Shown here: in pieces, positions 1 to 12,000 of the stretch
How the letters are laid out: the number at the start of each line of letters is the position of its first letter
Position numbering within the stretch: position 1 is the first letter of the stretch
Source: Caenorhabditis elegans
Lineage: Eukaryota > Nematoda > Chromadorea > Rhabditida > Rhabditidae
Direction of reading: 5' to 3'
Length of the DNA: 64,000 nucleotides
Assembly (NCBI RefSeq): GCF_000002985.6
Contig: NC_003279.8
Coordinates: forward strand, 8,556,001 to 8,620,000
Notes under the pieces: model-generated
Told to the model about the DNA's origin: nothing
The model's database searches: none
Seen by the model: only the letters and a program-made list of their open reading frames with translations
Made by a program: the position numbers and the translations under genes

Positions 1-114
1 CATGTGGCTCCAAACTCAGTTTCCACCTCTTTTTAACTCGAAATAAAAAATACCAATTTTTTTTGACCCGTTGTTTTATAATATTCAGTCATTTTAGCAT
101 CATAGAAATGATCC

Positions 115-2990
115 TTAATCATTTTTCCATTGGCCGTGCTCCATCTTTAAAAAAATGCATAAAATATCAACTAACTTGAAGCGGTATCCCTGTCGTACTC
201 GAACTACGTCTCTTACGATATAAAACAAAGTATTCGGTGGGCCTTTATCAGTATTGTACAGTTCATCAAGTCGTGATATTGTGAGAAACTTTTGCATATT
301 TATTCCCTGCTCAAGTAGTAGACGAACAAAATCCACACGATCATGGATCAAAGCTTCCATCATTGCGTTGTGAAGTGCTGCTTGTGGCCATTCCTAAAAT
401 CAATATACCATATAATGTTTTGTTACTAATCATGTAAACTTACGTGTCCCATTGCAAAAACATCGGACCGTGCAATATCAACACGATTCCATGCAAGAGC
501 AAGAGCCAATTGATCAGCTGCCGAGAGATTTTGTCCTTTTAGTAGTGCCGTCAGAATTGCATGATCTACGTCGTGTTCTCCTTGCTCGCCGAGTCGGAAG
601 ATTGTCAGAAGATTTTTGTGTTGAGCACATACAGTTAGCTCGTGAAGAAGGCGATGAGCAGCTGCTTCACTGCATCCAAAAGTAGTTTCAACGAGAAGAA
701 GAACTTGGCGGCGAATGTCATCGGGAAGAAGTCTTAAAAAAAGAAAAAATCACAAGATGTCTCATATTTGATTCAACTAGGTCAGATTTTTGTTTGAACA
801 AAATCTATATTCTTGATTTTAGTGCTTTTTTTGCGATTTTTCAATTGTGGCTAAATTCTCTTTTTGAATTCCCTCTAAAATGAGAATTTCGATCAATCAG
901 CTCCTCGCTTCACACATTTTTGAACCAATCGGAGTGTACTGAGTTCGATGATATTGATTGGTTCGAAAGTGGGCGTGGCTTTTCATTTTGGAGGAAATTC
1001 AAACAGGGAAGTCAGCGAGGGTTGAAAAACGCGTTTTCAAAAGTTAGATCTTTTGCGATATTTTAATTTTTCTGAATGTAAGACAGTTTTGGATTTTTTT
1101 GAAGCAGCATCCCCATTTACGCTACTTCACCTTTAAATGAAAACAAATGGAAGTCCGAATTCGTTCGGTTTCCCAATCATAGATTTCACTGATTCCTTAC
1201 CCATCTTCGGTGACATTTTGATGTGCAAACGCGAGAAGATCAGCAGCTCTTCCACTTCCATCACAAACCACAACAGGAACACGTGGAACATTCGTGACGT
1301 AATCGAGAACTGATCGAATTGTACAACTTCCACCTTCAAGCACAACACAAACGACTGGAACACTTCGAGTTCCTCCAAATATTTTTTGTTTTTGGGAAAT
1401 GTACATTTCGAGTCTCTTACGAAGAATTACTTCTGCTCCGTACCTGAAATAAGCTTTGAAATCTTAAGAAACAACAGGAACCTACCTTCCAACAGTTCCA
1501 TTATCAACTAACAAGAAATACGAATGTCTGTTATTGAGTCCTGTGAATCTTCCTTTCGATGAACTCGGATAATATGGGACAGTTTTATCTTGTCCAATAA
1601 AGTCCTCTCGTTTCTTCAGCAATCCCCACGGAGCAATTCCAATACACACAATCTTATTTCTTTGAGCAGATTGAGCACCTTCAAGGGCAGCAGCCACATG
1701 TTTCACTACACCCGTGTCACATCCACTTGTGATAATCCATGCTCCTGTTGTAGACGCCGCTTTCAGAAGACCTTTCCGAAAGACTCGTGCTAGTTTTGGT
1801 TGAAGACTGAAATTCGTTTTAGAAATGTAGAAGAGAAATGTCAAGCTCACTCAAAATTGCTTGTTCCTCCGTGAACAGTGATGATAAGTCTCGGCGGTGA
1901 AATCTGCCAAACGTGCTCAAACAAAGACATAATGTATGCTGGCTCTGTGTCAAAGTTGACTCGAACATATTGAGCTTTGTATGGATGTGGTCCACCTGTA
2001 CAGAATTATTTGTTTCAAATGAATACCTCATTAGTTAAAAACAGGGGTAAACAGGCGATTATTTTCGACGATTCAAAACGGCTCATTGCAACAAGTTGTT
2101 CCTATTTCATTAAACATTCAATATATAAAAAATAACTTAAATTGTATATTGTCAAAAAATAAAGCTTGATAAATCGATAGTCGGCAGTTGACAACTTTCA
2201 GGCAATTTTTTAAAAATAATTTTCTCGAACGTTTCATCAAATAAAATGTTATTTTTTAGATAAACCAGATTGTTTTCTATAATAGATTTTAACACGAATT
2301 TTTAATGAAAAACGCCAAAACAACATGGTAAAATAGGTTTTACTGAATCGTAGAAAATAAAATGTCGCCCACCCTCTAATAAATTTAACCTTGAAATTCA
2401 ACTTGTCCAAAAGCATTGGTTGCCAGTGATACAGTATGCTTACGTAGACTCCATTTCTCGTTTGCTCCTCTTTTCTACAATTATTGAGAAAATTTAAATG
2501 TTCTGAAAAAATGGAAAAATTACCGTATACATATTCTGTGTATTAATATCATCATTAACATTGGAAATAGATCTTTGTTGTTCCAATGCTGCCACTGATC
2601 GTTTCTGTCGTAGAAATTCGGATGTAAGCTCTGGAATATTTCGATGAGCATCACGTGTTCTTCCACAACCACATTTGTGTAGGTCACGACTTGATGCAAT
2701 GAATCGAGAACATTCTCGTCGTGTGAAGGTTTCTCTCACCCAGTTGTGACGATTTAGAGACTGAAATTGAGAAATTCGTTTGAATTGAAATTTCACTCCA
2801 ACAAAAGTATTTCTGAGCATATATTTTTCTATTATATTACCCAGGCACAGAATTTCGCGATATTTGCGCCGGGTCTCAACGCGACAAATTTTTATTAAAT
2901 GCGAAAAGTTGTGCGCCTTGAAGGATTCCTGTAATTTCAAATTGTTGTTGAAACTTTTTTCGACTTTTAAACGTTTTTTTGATAAATTTC

Positions 2991-3043
<53 letters not shown>

Positions 3044-6000
3044 ACCAAATTGTGAGAAAACTAAGAAAAATTGATAAAAACTCAGAAGAAACAAAAGTTT
3101 AAATTACAGTTCTCTTTAACCGGGTACAACACTTTTGGAGCAAAAATGTCCGGATTTTCAAATTTGCATACATTTTATGAATCCGTCAATTTTTAAAAGC
3201 AACTTACATATCTTGAAAAATTCTAGATTTACATAATTTTTTCAAGAAAATCATTACTGCCATTTCAGAAGGAAATTTTTGAAAAAATAGCTCCGAAATT
3301 AGTTTCTTTCAAGAATCCTGTTCATTTTAAGGCCCTTATTCATATCTTAACATAACATAAAAAACTAACCATATTTGATTCAGTGAACCTCATTTGATTA
3401 AAAAGAGGAGTTGGAAGCACGAGTTGAGCACTATTCGCAGTTGCTGAAACATCTTCATTTAATCGATCGCCAGATGACATTCCGGTCGTTTGTCGTCCAG
3501 AATTAAACGTCTGAGCCTGCGCCTGTGAAGTCGTCGGAACAGCATTTCCGTCCCCGCCGGCTCCTCCTGTTGTTGTGCTTGTTGGAGGCACCTGATCTCC
3601 ACCTTTTGATTGCAGATAACGAGTGACACCCAGCTTAAAATTAATAGTTTTTAATATGAAAACGTTTATTGAAATATTAATATTAGGATTGGGAAAATGT
3701 TTAGAAAAATAAGCCATATTTGAATTTTCATCCTACTTCATCACTTTCCATTGTACACCAAACTTCTGGAGACGATGCATATCTATGACGACGATAGCAG
3801 AGATTCATTTCAGGAAAAGTAATATTTAAATAATAATGAACAGTTGCTTTTTGAGTCTTCTTTTTTTTTGAATGATTGCAAAAGCATTAAAATATCACCT
3901 TATCAACAAAAACTAAATGCACCTAAAAATAAGAACTGATGGATTGAAAAAAGGGAAAGAAAAATTGAAGTTGTTGAACAAGGAAAGGAAGGAAGAAAAC
4001 AAGGAAGGACAGAAGAGCTCATGTTTTGATGATAAGAATTCTACAAATACTCCCAGTGTGGGTGGTGACCAACTATGTGATGAATCACATCAAAACAAAT
4101 TTGTCTCGGACTTTCAAAAAATTAGGGAAAATCCTAAGTTAAAAAAATGTTTTTTTTAAAGTTTACTGTTATTGGGTATTATAATTCAATTACTCTCACC
4201 CTTTTGGTTGAAAAAAAGTTTGAACAAGGGCATAATTTTTCTCAATTTTTTATTTAAAAAATGCAGTAAAAAACAGTAATGTTGAGGGAATCACAGGACA
4301 GAAACCTTTACTGGAATAACGCGAATCTGGGCTTTTTAAAAAGCTATCGGTGTTTTACAAATAAACTGAATATTGATGTTACTTCCACCCAGATCAGAAT
4401 CATCAAAAGAGGAAGTTACAAGAGTTTTAATTTCCATCAAAAAATGTTTTGGCAAAAGACATAAAATAAGGCGATTTTTAAAGATTCGTATCTTTTCTCT
4501 TCGTCTAATTTATTTTTCTTGCCGAGAAAAATCGGTATTTGAACAGTAGTTCGGCTTCTTTTTTTTCGCGTTTTGCTGTAATTGAGAAAATAAACCACAA
4601 CAAGCCAGAAGGATAGATGAAAAGAACAAAGAAACGTTTGAATGAATCAAACATTTTGTGATCTTTTGTGATCTTTCGAGAAGGAACACGATATCTTTGA
4701 AGATAATAATGTGTGATCCCAATGATTTTTGGTTTCAGCCGTTCTTTCAAAACTTTATGCGGTTTTGCAATTTTCTATTTTATAAAAGAGTAAATTTTAA
4801 TATTTTTTGTGTAATTGAAAACAATTTATCCGTTTCGGATACTTTTCTTTCAAACAAAAAATAATCGTTGCTATAATGAATTGGGAGACAAACATGTCAG
4901 GTAGTTTTATGAATAAGAACGTTTAAATTCAAAACTCAGGTTTATAATCACAGATCACATATTTATATTACAATAAACGTTTAGATAGTATGAGTATATG
5001 ATATCTAAATTTTGGAATTTCAAAAGAAGCTGATTTGACTCCAACATAAAGAAAATGTGAGATTATTTTTGAACTTGAACTTTCAATTTTAGACTTTAAA
5101 CTAAATAAATTAGTGATATCCAAAATCAAGGTGAGAAGTATTTATGTACAATGAATACACTTTGTTGATTCGCTTAATCGTCTTGAGATCAGAGAGTGAA
5201 GTGATGTGGAGAACGGAAAAAAGATGAAATTTTTGGAAAAAAACGGGGCAATCAATTAAATTTGTTTAGCCTATGAACAAAGATGTAGAAGTCATTAAAG
5301 AATTTATAGGCACAAGAGAGGAAAAACCTTTCTGGGTAATGATCGAAAAAAAAAATCAAAGTTATAGCTTTATGAAAGGGAAGCTGAAGCTAGTTGTTAA
5401 ATTGAGACGCTTTGCGTCTATTTATATATATATTTTTTTTTTGATGCTCAATTACTGTCGATTTCATGAAAATCTAGTAAAATTTCACTAAGTTCTAATG
5501 TGAGATCATTCTACCAGTCAACTTCAATCAGAAAAAGAACGGGGGTGAATATGAAAACCTTTCAACATCCGGAGGTCAGACAACCGAAAAATTCCGTAAT
5601 TAGAGGAAAACAGGGCGCAAAAAAAAAAAAAAAAAACGGAAAAATCCCATTCTACTCTTTACACGAAGATTAGGATCTTTTTTGGTCATCAGCCTCTTTC
5701 TTGAGAAAACGACAGCCAAGCAAGAAGCAGAGGTCGATCGAATGTCTCCTTCTTACAAAAACACAGTTTTCCCCTCATTTCTCCCTTCGTGCCTATTATT
5801 ACACTTCTCCTTATTTCGAATTCTCTCTCTATGTGTGCGAGAAAAAAGTGACCGTATGATGGAAATGGTGCGTACTCTTTCAATTGACCGAGTGCGTGCT
5901 TCAGATAACGATCTTTAAAAGGGTTCGAGTTGGAAGTAAATGAAAACTATTCGAAGAAGCATACCGATTGTATTTTTCCTGTTCTTCATTTTGTTGAAGA

Positions 6001-9000
6001 CGATAAAATTCAAATAATTTCTGATAGTATGCGTTTGTATTACTCTACTTATTATTCGCGGAAGAATAATGAAAAAAAAAAAGATTTTTCTAATTTACTC
6101 ACAATCTTCACAGTTGTCTTGACTTGTTGATGATAACACCTACCATAACATTAATAAGTTATTATCGCTTCAATCCGTTTGAGAGAAATCATGAATAAAC
6201 TACAAATTTAATATCAAACAGTTCAGTTATAAAATGGGATGACGTTTTTATGAAAGTAACCGGATGAATATATAATCTACAATTTGCCCTCCTCTTTACA
6301 GTTAATCCAAAGTGGGCAAACATATCGGTGTGTCTATAACGCCTTTAAAAGTTGTTTAACAACCGATCAACCTACCTTTGTGAACTTCATTTTCAGAAGG
6401 AATTCGGTAGACTAAATTGGAATCAGGAAAAGTGTATCGGGAAGATGGAGGACACAAAACGGAAAACACCACAGTGCGAAAGAGAGCAAGAAGACCTTTG
6501 CGGGTAATCAGTGATAATCAGCTCACGCTGAATCAACACACAGGAATGAGAAGCCACAGGTGTGTTGCTCATTTTGAGAAATGAGCTATTCGACAAATAC
6601 TCAATGTGGAGAAAGATGGAGAGATAATAAAGAAGCAGGAGCGTTCCGATTTCCTATCATTGTGGAATAATCAAGATGGTGGAACTGAATCAAAGTTCAC
6701 GAAATTGACTGGAAGTTTTGTGAAAACAAATTTTGAAACTAGAAGAATTATGAAAAAGAAGAAGAAAGATTTTTAATATCACGGAGCTTATAAATATAAT
6801 AGTTTTTGTCTAGAATGTTTAGCTAGATCTAAATTACTTGAACACTTGAAGTCGCTTATTTTTAATTTGAAACTTTCCAAAATCATGTTGGCAACAGGGC
6901 TTTTTTGAATTAAAAAAAAACGATTTGCCGGTAACAATATAAGATTTTGGCAAAAAGCGAAGATTTTTAAAGTTGGAAAAGTTTTCTCGAAAAAGGTTCA
7001 ATTTCAAGTGTCCAAAATGTAAAATTGAAACCTTTAGTTTTAAAAACTTTTCGTTTGTTTTCTTGGTACTTTTTCCGAGTCCAACAAAAATAATTTGTTT
7101 GTAAAAAATGCGAAAAACCTTCAGCTATAATTTCTGATAGCATTTTTTTGACATTTTCACATTGATTTGTCGACTGTTGTACCAAATTTCTAGGACTAGC
7201 TACTTTTTGATCAGTTCACGGGTTTTCCATGTAAGAAAGCTATTGTTAAAAATAGAAAGAAACAAAAACATGTGAATGGGTACACAGCTACCATAATTGT
7301 ATTGAATTGTGTGTGATATTATAAGCAAACAAAAATGTGAATGTCTAGAAAGAAGCAGTGAAAAGAGTGAGGAAAGGCTATTGATCATCACAGAAAGCAC
7401 ACAACACCTTCTCTGACCTTTCTCTGACCGAGAAGCTTCATTTCAGCTTCCTCCTGTTTTCTGATTGCATCTTTGATGGCTTGCATCTAGAATGGTTTTT
7501 GATATATATTATAGATTTTCAGAGTTTCCTCCTTTTTTTGTTCAAACCCAGATTCTTTCTCACACACATTTGAACTTTTCATCATGGTCTTTACATGCCA
7601 ATATGCTCACCGTTTTCATCAATTTATCATCTTTGTTATCAGTGATAGCCAACATGTCTCTCCAATCAGCCGAATGTACATTTGGTGGTGGTATCGCATG
7701 GCCAAGAAGACTCCTGTTTCGGTGACCCTTTCGAGGATAGACTCCGCCAGTGAAACTGCCTGCGAAATTATAACATTATTAGTTCGATTTAGAGATTTTT
7801 TTCAAATTTCAAATGTGAAAATCGCAAATCGTAATCTGGAATAATTTTTTCTTCTGGAAACATTGTTAAAGCCTTCTTGAGAAGTTGAAGAACATTATTT
7901 CTATACCAACAGTGTTCCATGTTTATTTTACAACATATTGTCAGTTGGAAAGATATTTAAAAACACTACTAGGGGGTTAAAATGACCAAACCTCACAATA
8001 AATGTTTCAAAATTAAAGCTCACCACTACGTCTTCTCCGATGTTTTCTCGTCTTTTTTATCGGTGCTGTGCGTGGCAAAAGACTGGGCATCGATCCATTT
8101 TCGTCTCGAATCGATGCGTTCGGCTGGAACGTTCGCATCTGAAAATTGAAAATTAGCTTTTTAAAAGTTATATTCCTATTTTCTCATATATAAGTTTTGT
8201 TCTCTAAATGAAAATACCTTTTCACATGGATCCGGATAAATTGAATTTTCGCAAAAAAGTTAGAAGCGACCATCAAAAAGTTAATTCGGGAATGTTGCGA
8301 GTAACAACACACAAATCAAATATGAAAATTTATATTGTGGGCACACAACTCTCAACCAATTTCTTATCTATATATAGGTGTGACGGTTATAAAATGATTG
8401 AAAGGCGGGGTTAACTATCTGTCAATACTATTTCATACTCCCGTGAGGTCAAAGTCAGCTCGAGAACTCACTTACAAATTCGTCAAATTTCAGTAAACTA
8501 ATCGCCAATTTCGCAAATATTTGCCCATTTGGCATGTTGTCTAGGCAGTTGAAGTTTAGAAGTAATAAATAAAGTTCTATACAAGTGTTTTTGTGTTTTT
8601 CTCTCATGTTGCTTTATCCTCCTGTGAAGCAGGTGTTTAAAATGTCTAGCGGGATGAGAAAGAGAGCAAAAAATAATAAAGAATCAAGGAAAAATGCTCG
8701 AAAACAATGAAAACTGGAAAAATTAGTTTGATCTTCGGATCATTTGGCTCTCGGTTTTAAACTGGTTGATTAAACACACAATTTCCCTCACGTGAACACC
8801 AACTCGTTCGGCTCGAAATACATTTCTTATTGGTTTTTCGATTTCGTTCTCTAACCTGATTATTGAGCACCTATTGTGGAATATCGTCATTTATGAACAT
8901 AAATTGGTTTTATTGTTACGCATTGTTTGTCAATGTTAGAGGTGAAATAAAACAATTATTATATTGAATATTCATAGAAATATCAAATGTCGTGGATACT

Positions 9001-12000
9001 TAAAATTCATTTTAAAATGTTTAATGGAAAACATTAAGAGATGGGGTAGGAACGCAACGAAAATCATTTTTTATACAGAAATTAGTAGAATATGATTATA
9101 TTTTCTCGATTTAGAGAAGTTATTTGAAACTTTTATTGAAAAAATTCATTTTCTTTCCTGGAAGAAGCTTTTGACGCTAAATTTTAACAATTTTACTTTT
9201 GAAAACATCAAAAAAAAGTTAATGATCATAGGTACAATAAACTCGGGGCTCAATCAATCAATTTAAAAAAATTTACAAAACTTTTTTCTTATGTAGTTGA
9301 GAATTTTTGAATTAAAATGTTACAATTTCAACCACATAACTGATATGTAAAAACCAATACTTACTCTCCACTCTAATCTCAATTTTCGTCGTCGATAAAT
9401 CATTTTCGGATGCGGCATCGTTGAGAAATTAAATAGGTTTCGTTTAGCGGAAAAATGAGCAGAAATGAGTGATATTGTACCTGCCTAGTACCCAATTGAT
9501 CAGAAGATCAATAACAGAGATCGAGAACAAAATGGTCTTATTTTAAATGGCACGGGAAAAGAGTACAGTAATCCAAATGCGCGGGTGTAATGCCAACTAA
9601 TTAATGATAAGTGCAAACAATAATCATTTCTAATCGAACACATTTTGATTTTTTTTTTCATTTTGGAAAATCTATAATTTGAAAAATTAAGATGTTATGT
9701 TAAAAGGTGGAGTGGCTAATTTTTTATCACTAAATTAGACTACAAATGTTCCCAACATACTGAATTTTATGAGATTCTTAAAATGTTTTATGAGATTCCA
9801 AATAAAATAAAAATAATATATACTGAATTTCAAAAAAACGTAGAATTGTATTAAGTTCTCCCTATGGTAGCGGCCGAAAACTTATTTTTATTTGAATATC
9901 AATATTACTGCATATTTTGGTCGTTTTTGCACATTTTACAATATACTATATTAAAATTTAGGCTATTAAACTTTTATAATTGTTTTTTTTTCAAAAATCT
10001 AACCGATTTGTTTTTGTGTAAAACAATTTTTTTTTTAATTTGAGAATAAATTTACCTGTAAACCTTCTCCATCTTCAAAAACATCATCGTCTTCATCAAA
10101 ATCCTTTTCATCATCCGCCAGCAGTTTCTTCTCTTCTTTCTTTTCACGTCGAAGCTTTTCAAAACGACGCCGCATTTCCAGATTACGACACGATCTGTAA
10201 TGAATCTATATAACTTGAAATTGAGTCGTTCCAGTTAACACTGAAATTTATAGTTTTTGGAAAAAAAGTGTTTTTAAAATTTTCCAGCGAGTTTGAAATA
10301 AAAACCCGCTGAAATATTTTCTTGGCACAAGACTGAAAAAAAAAGCAAGAAGACTGAAAATTCTTAATTTCCGGTGTCAACAAATTGGCACAAATAGTAT
10401 GAATATTTCAGTTTTTGATGCGTTATTTATTTATGAAAATAGAGTGACGTCAGAGTCATTTTCCGATTTTTTTAATGAAAATTGAAAAGTCATAAAATAA
10501 TTTTTAGTGAGATAAATAGAAAACTGACCGGTAATTGTAGAAATTGTTTTTTTCTAAAAAAAAAAGAAAAAATACAATTTAAAATATTCAAAGTGTTCAT
10601 GTCTTGATTTCTATTTTTAAAATCAAAACAATAAGTTTTTTATTCAAAAATTAAAACTTTTTTCTAGAATCTAAAAATGCCAGTTTTTAGATTTTCAAAA
10701 ACTGAATCGAAAAACCTTAAAAACATTTATAATTTTCAATAATTTCTGGTCATTTGCAAAAAAATATTTTAATTAGAGAATAGGGAAATTTCCTAATAGA
10801 CTAGGATATTTCGATAATGAAAGCGAGGGAAATATTGCATTTTCATTTCTTTTTTTTGCAAGAACTGAATCATCACTAAAATTTAATGTTTCTCATTGGA
10901 GAATGGTGAGAATTTACTAATATTTCCAGGGATTTTCGAAGAATCTAATTTGAAAAATGCTCACGATTCTCTTCTGGCTTGTTGGATTGGTGTAGGGCAT
11001 ACGGAAACAGCGGTGTCTATATTTACCTGAAATATTAACATTTATTTTTTTTTCTAGAAAAAAATGGAAAGTACCTCTCGATAACCAGCAAATTCCGGCA
11101 CGTATATGATGATTTCATCAACGTCTTGGCAAGCGAAGTTCTATAAAATGAAAAATTGCATTAAAAAACAGAGGAAGGATTGAAGCACAGCTTTAGTAAC
11201 AAATAAAATTTAATTGTTGTGTCCTAACAATTTTATATAATAATGTCATTTCTTAGTGAATATAATATGAGAAATACAAAAGGACTGCTCAATGGATAGG
11301 CATTGGGACTAATGACTCTCATTTGCAATCACTTCCTACACAGGAGGGGGAGATCAACAGAGCAAGCGGGAAAAATGTAGGTCACACTATTCCGGCATAC
11401 AGACCGCATAGATCAAAATATAGATACAACATCTAGTGTGCACAGGACTACACAACATGAATAAATTTCAATGCCTGTGAGAAAATTCAAATGTTCTAAA
11501 AAATTCTCCCGTCAAAAAATCTAAATTTCGCGGCATTTCTTGCGAAAAAAATGAACAAATCTGTAGTTTGGCAGCTCATCATGACTAATATTGTGGCGAG
11601 TCCCATTAAAAAAACAGCGTGAGCCTTTAAACTAAATGTCGAATTTTTGCGAAAATACGTTATTACCCATGCGCGAAAATTTGGGACAAAAATACGGTAC
11701 CTTACCACAATTTATACTCAAATCTCTTTTTTTAGAGAAAAATGCGTACTCAAACCGGGCAATTTTTCAGGCAGTAATTATATTATTATTAGTAAAAACA
11801 ATAGGAAATTATGCGGTCAATGTGATCGAATGTTTCTTATCAGTGATAGTCTTTTAGTTTTATTTGTGAAGTAGAGAATAATAATATTTAATATTAATAA
11901 TAATATTTTGCATTTTTAGGCAACTTATTGATCCATAATTTAGAAAACATCAAAACTAAAATTTAGTCCAAAATCGCTGGAAATTCTGGTCATTTGTTTC

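Larger units (their letters stand above)
3860..7417 (-). other. Large gon-2 intron, 3.6 kb
   Basis: No coding exon is supported apart from the five-codon start candidate at 6376-6390. The stretch is AT-rich, with an oligo(A) tract near 5617-5635. A segment of lower AT content at 6300-6600 may be regulatory. The open frames present are short and show no domain motif. Confidence 0.6.

Noticed and set aside
2864-3094. Open frames on both strands with Ile-Tyr repeats
   Set aside because: They are translations of the TA microsatellite at 2992-3041.
7492-7844. Plus-strand frames in 7.5-7.8 kb
   Set aside because: They overlap the minus-strand gon-2 exon 7611-7759, which joins in phase on both sides.
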